Assembly (NCBI GenBank): GCA_028277515.1
Contig: JANQGC010000082.1
Coordinates: forward strand, 1 to 7,996
Direction: 5' to 3'
From: Anaerolineae bacterium
GTDB lineage: Bacteria > Chloroflexota > Anaerolineae > Promineifilales > Promineifilaceae
Length of the DNA stretch: 7,996 nt
Below, piece by piece: positions 6,612 through 7,996 of the stretch. The notes under the pieces were generated by a model. The model did no database searches, was not told where the DNA came from, and worked only from the letters and a program-made list of their open reading frames with translations. The position numbers were made by a program, and so were the translations under genes. Each line of letters opens with the position of its first letter. Positions within the stretch are counted from its first letter, which is position 1.

Positions 6612-6941
6612 ATGCTACGCACTTCTCGACTTCGCGACCTGGTTGAATTGCAAAGCGCAAGCGAAGCAAAAAATAGTTTTGGTGAAACCATTATTACTTG
6701 GGCGAAAGTGGCGGACATTTACGCCGACATTCAGCCGATCCGTGGTCGTGAATATTGGGAATCTTTTCAAGTTCAGTCAGAGGTAACGCATAAAATTACG
6801 ATTCGATATCGCGCTGGCGTAGTTGCAAAAAACCGCATTCTATTTGGTACCCGGGTGTTTGTGATCGAGTCAGTAATTGATGTCGATGAGCGACATGAGC
6901 GCCTTGAATTGATGTGTGAGGAGGGCGCCAAAAATGACTGA
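6612..6941 (+). CDS. Head closure / head-tail joining protein (Phage_H_T_join-like)
   Basis: A 109-residue protein of the small head-tail adaptor family (SPP1 gp16-like), which closes the connector after DNA packaging and gives the surface to which the tail binds. Family signs are the N-terminal LRTSRLRDLVELQSASE (compare the common LRxRVxIQxxxE), then SFGETIITWAKVADIYADIQPI, the REYWESFQVQSEVTHKITIRYR segment, and the closing FVIESVIDVDERHERLELMCEE, all in the usual order and length. ATG 6612 comes one base after the stop of the propeller gene, with AGGA (6597-6600) eleven bases before it. The frame happens to stay open far upstream to 6027, but that part lies antiphase to the LamG region and is not coding. 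The end overlaps the next gene by eight bases. Confidence 0.88.
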   Translation: MLRTSRLRDLVELQSASEAKNSFGETIITWAKVADIYADIQPIRGREYWESFQVQSEVTHKITIRYRAGVVAKNRILFGTRVFVIESVIDVDERHERLELMCEEGAKND

Positions 6942-7431
6942 CGTCGTCATCAAAGTTGAAGGTCTTAAAAAACTTGACGAAGCGATGAAGGCGTTCCCGA
7001 ATAGAGTTCAAAAACGCATGCTTGGGAGGGCGACCGCAAAAGGCGCGCTACAAATAAAAACGGCAGTAAAAGCGATTGTAAAAGCTGAGGCGTATGATAC
7101 CGGCTCGCTGTTTCGTAATGTGAAAACAAAGCGGGGCAAGCGCCCGCGCCGTACTGTTGTGCGCTACATGATCGGCGTAGAACATGGGAAAGTCAGACCG
7201 GTTAATGAAGAAGGAAAAATTGCCGGACGCAAAGGGAAGCTACGCAAAGCAACCAGGCGAGAACGTGCCGGAGAAGATCCGTACTATTACTACTTTATTG
7301 AGCTCGGAACAGTGCGCGGTGTTCGAGCTATTCGCTATCTAACAAGAGGGCTGACGGTTTCCAGTCAGCAGGCCATTAACGCAATGCGTATCGAGCTGAA
7401 AAAACAAATCGAAACGGAATATGCAAAATGA
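6934..7431 (+). CDS. HK97 gp10-like neck/tail joining protein
   Basis: A 165-residue protein of the HK97 gp10 family, found in the neck between head closure and tail tube and thought to help head-tail joining. The N-terminus KVEGLKKLDEAMKAFP followed by a basic helix is typical (GLxxLxxxLxxLP), as are the central YDTGSLFRNV and the YYYFIELGT motif near the end of the core, where the family usually has FxEFGT. The usual ARPFxRPA segment is here replaced by GVRAIRYLTRGL. A markedly basic stretch (RKGKLRKATRRERAGEDPYY) precedes the YYYF motif. ATG 6934 is preferred to GTG 6916 because AGGAGG (6919-6924) lies nine bases upstream. It overlaps the closure gene by eight bases and the next gene by four (ATGA). 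Confidence 0.85.
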   Translation: MTDVVIKVEGLKKLDEAMKAFPNRVQKRMLGRATAKGALQIKTAVKAIVKAEAYDTGSLFRNVKTKRGKRPRRTVVRYMIGVEHGKVRPVNEEGKIAGRKGKLRKATRRERAGEDPYYYYFIELGTVRGVRAIRYLTRGLTVSSQQAINAMRIELKKQIETEYAK

Positions 7432-7778
7432 GCGCAGAGGAAACCCTTTACACTGCGTTGTCAAATGATGCCGGCGTCACCGCCTTGGTAGGCACTCGCA
7501 TACACATTGACAAACGAGACCAGGACGAAGACAGGCCATCCATCGTTTATCAACGCACTGGCACAGATCCAATGATGACAATTCACGGTACTGTTTATGC
7601 TAAAACGATTTCAATCGGTATCGCATGCATAGCCGATACAAGGGCTGAAGCAGAGTCGGTAGCAAATGCAGTTGAATCGGCAGTAGTGCCGGAGTTTAGT
7701 TTAACTAACCGCATTTCGGACTATGACCCCGAGACGCAATTTCACGTGACGACCGTCGCAATTAATCGTAATGAATAG
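7428..7778 (+). CDS. DUF3168-like tail completion protein
   Basis: A 116-residue protein resembling the DUF3168/tail completion (SPP1 gp17-like) family, which caps the head-side end of the tail tube. Recognisable parts are the N-terminal helix ETLYTALSNDAGVTALVGTRI, the strand PSIVYQRTGT, then the central strand KTISIGIACIADTRAEAESVANAVESAV and the final beta segment TQFHVTTVAINRN, in the family order. Its ATG overlaps the stop of the gp10-like gene, and the next gene begins nine bases after its stop, which fits its place between neck and tail genes. The reading frame is intact and the length is normal. Confidence 0.85.
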   Translation: MSAEETLYTALSNDAGVTALVGTRIHIDKRDQDEDRPSIVYQRTGTDPMMTIHGTVYAKTISIGIACIADTRAEAESVANAVESAVVPEFSLTNRISDYDPETQFHVTTVAINRNE

Positions 7779-7787
7779 GAGTAACTC

Positions 7788-7996
7788 ATGAGTGCTAAAT
7801 TTTGGTCAAACGTGTCGGTCGCCATGCAGTCGTCATTGGCTACGGCAATTACCATAACCGGCTTAAATAAACAGGCCGCGGCACAAACGCCGCGCCAAGT
7901 ACAACACGGAGGCAGCGATCCATCCGACGGTGAATATGTTGTTTTGGATGTGCAAGGCATGTGGCAGGTGGATGATGTGGTTGCCCGCGTTGACAA
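7788..7996 (+). CDS. N-terminal part of probable tail tube (major tail) protein
   Basis: Only the first 69 codons are in the window. AGGAG (7777-7781), overlapping the stop of the previous gene, stands six bases before ATG 7788. The start MSAKFWSNVSVAMQSSLATAI and the later segment GEYVVLDVQGMWQVDDVVARVD resemble the beginning of siphophage tail tube proteins, where a short strand is followed by an early Ig- or beta-sandwich-like region. The place directly after the tail completion gene is where the tail tube gene is expected. The gene runs off the right edge; nothing suggests truncation by mutation. Confidence 0.75.
   Translation, partial: MSAKFWSNVSVAMQSSLATAITITGLNKQAAAQTPRQVQHGGSDPSDGEYVVLDVQGMWQVDDVVARVD

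Overview
The window is the head and head-tail joining part of the late operon of a tailed phage or prophage of the HK97 type (long-tailed, siphovirus-like). All genes lie on the + strand and are tightly packed. Three junctions are four-base ATGA overlaps, and most of the rest are short gaps with clear Shine-Dalgarno sites. The intermediate base composition and the protein families suggest a proteobacterial host, but nothing here identifies the host, and no integrase or attachment site is visible.

Layout, left to right: the end of an unrecognised gene (2-370); a ClpP-like head maturation protease (367-1041); a non-coding gap with a strong terminator-like hairpin (1097-1137); an HK97-fold major capsid protein with its own N-terminal scaffold-like region (1153-2559); a possible capsid-associated protein (2584-3081); a gp6-like/phiE125 gp8-like head-tail connector (3122-3754); a small unknown protein (3756-4184); a very large protein (4181-6610); a head-closure/head-tail joining protein (6612-6941); an HK97 gp10-like protein (6934-7431); a DUF3168-like tail completion protein (7428-7778); and the start of a probable tail tube protein (7788 to the right edge).

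The genes together describe capsid building and maturation (protease, capsid protein, possible decoration protein), then closure of the portal vertex (connector, closure protein), then the tail side of the joint (gp10-like, tail completion, tail tube). Their order is the usual one for this module except for the pair at 3756-6610.

The most interesting item is the 809-residue protein at 4181-6610. It looks like a DUF2341 domain split in two by an inserted BNR_4-type beta-propeller and followed by a LamG/concanavalin A-like domain. The propeller keeps a His/His/Tyr/Arg pattern that resembles, from memory, the active site of propeller polysaccharide lyases (PL24/PL25, ulvan lyases). A carbohydrate-binding or carbohydrate-cleaving virion protein coded inside the head-tail connector cluster is unexpected. 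It could be a capsid- or neck-bound adhesin or depolymerase.
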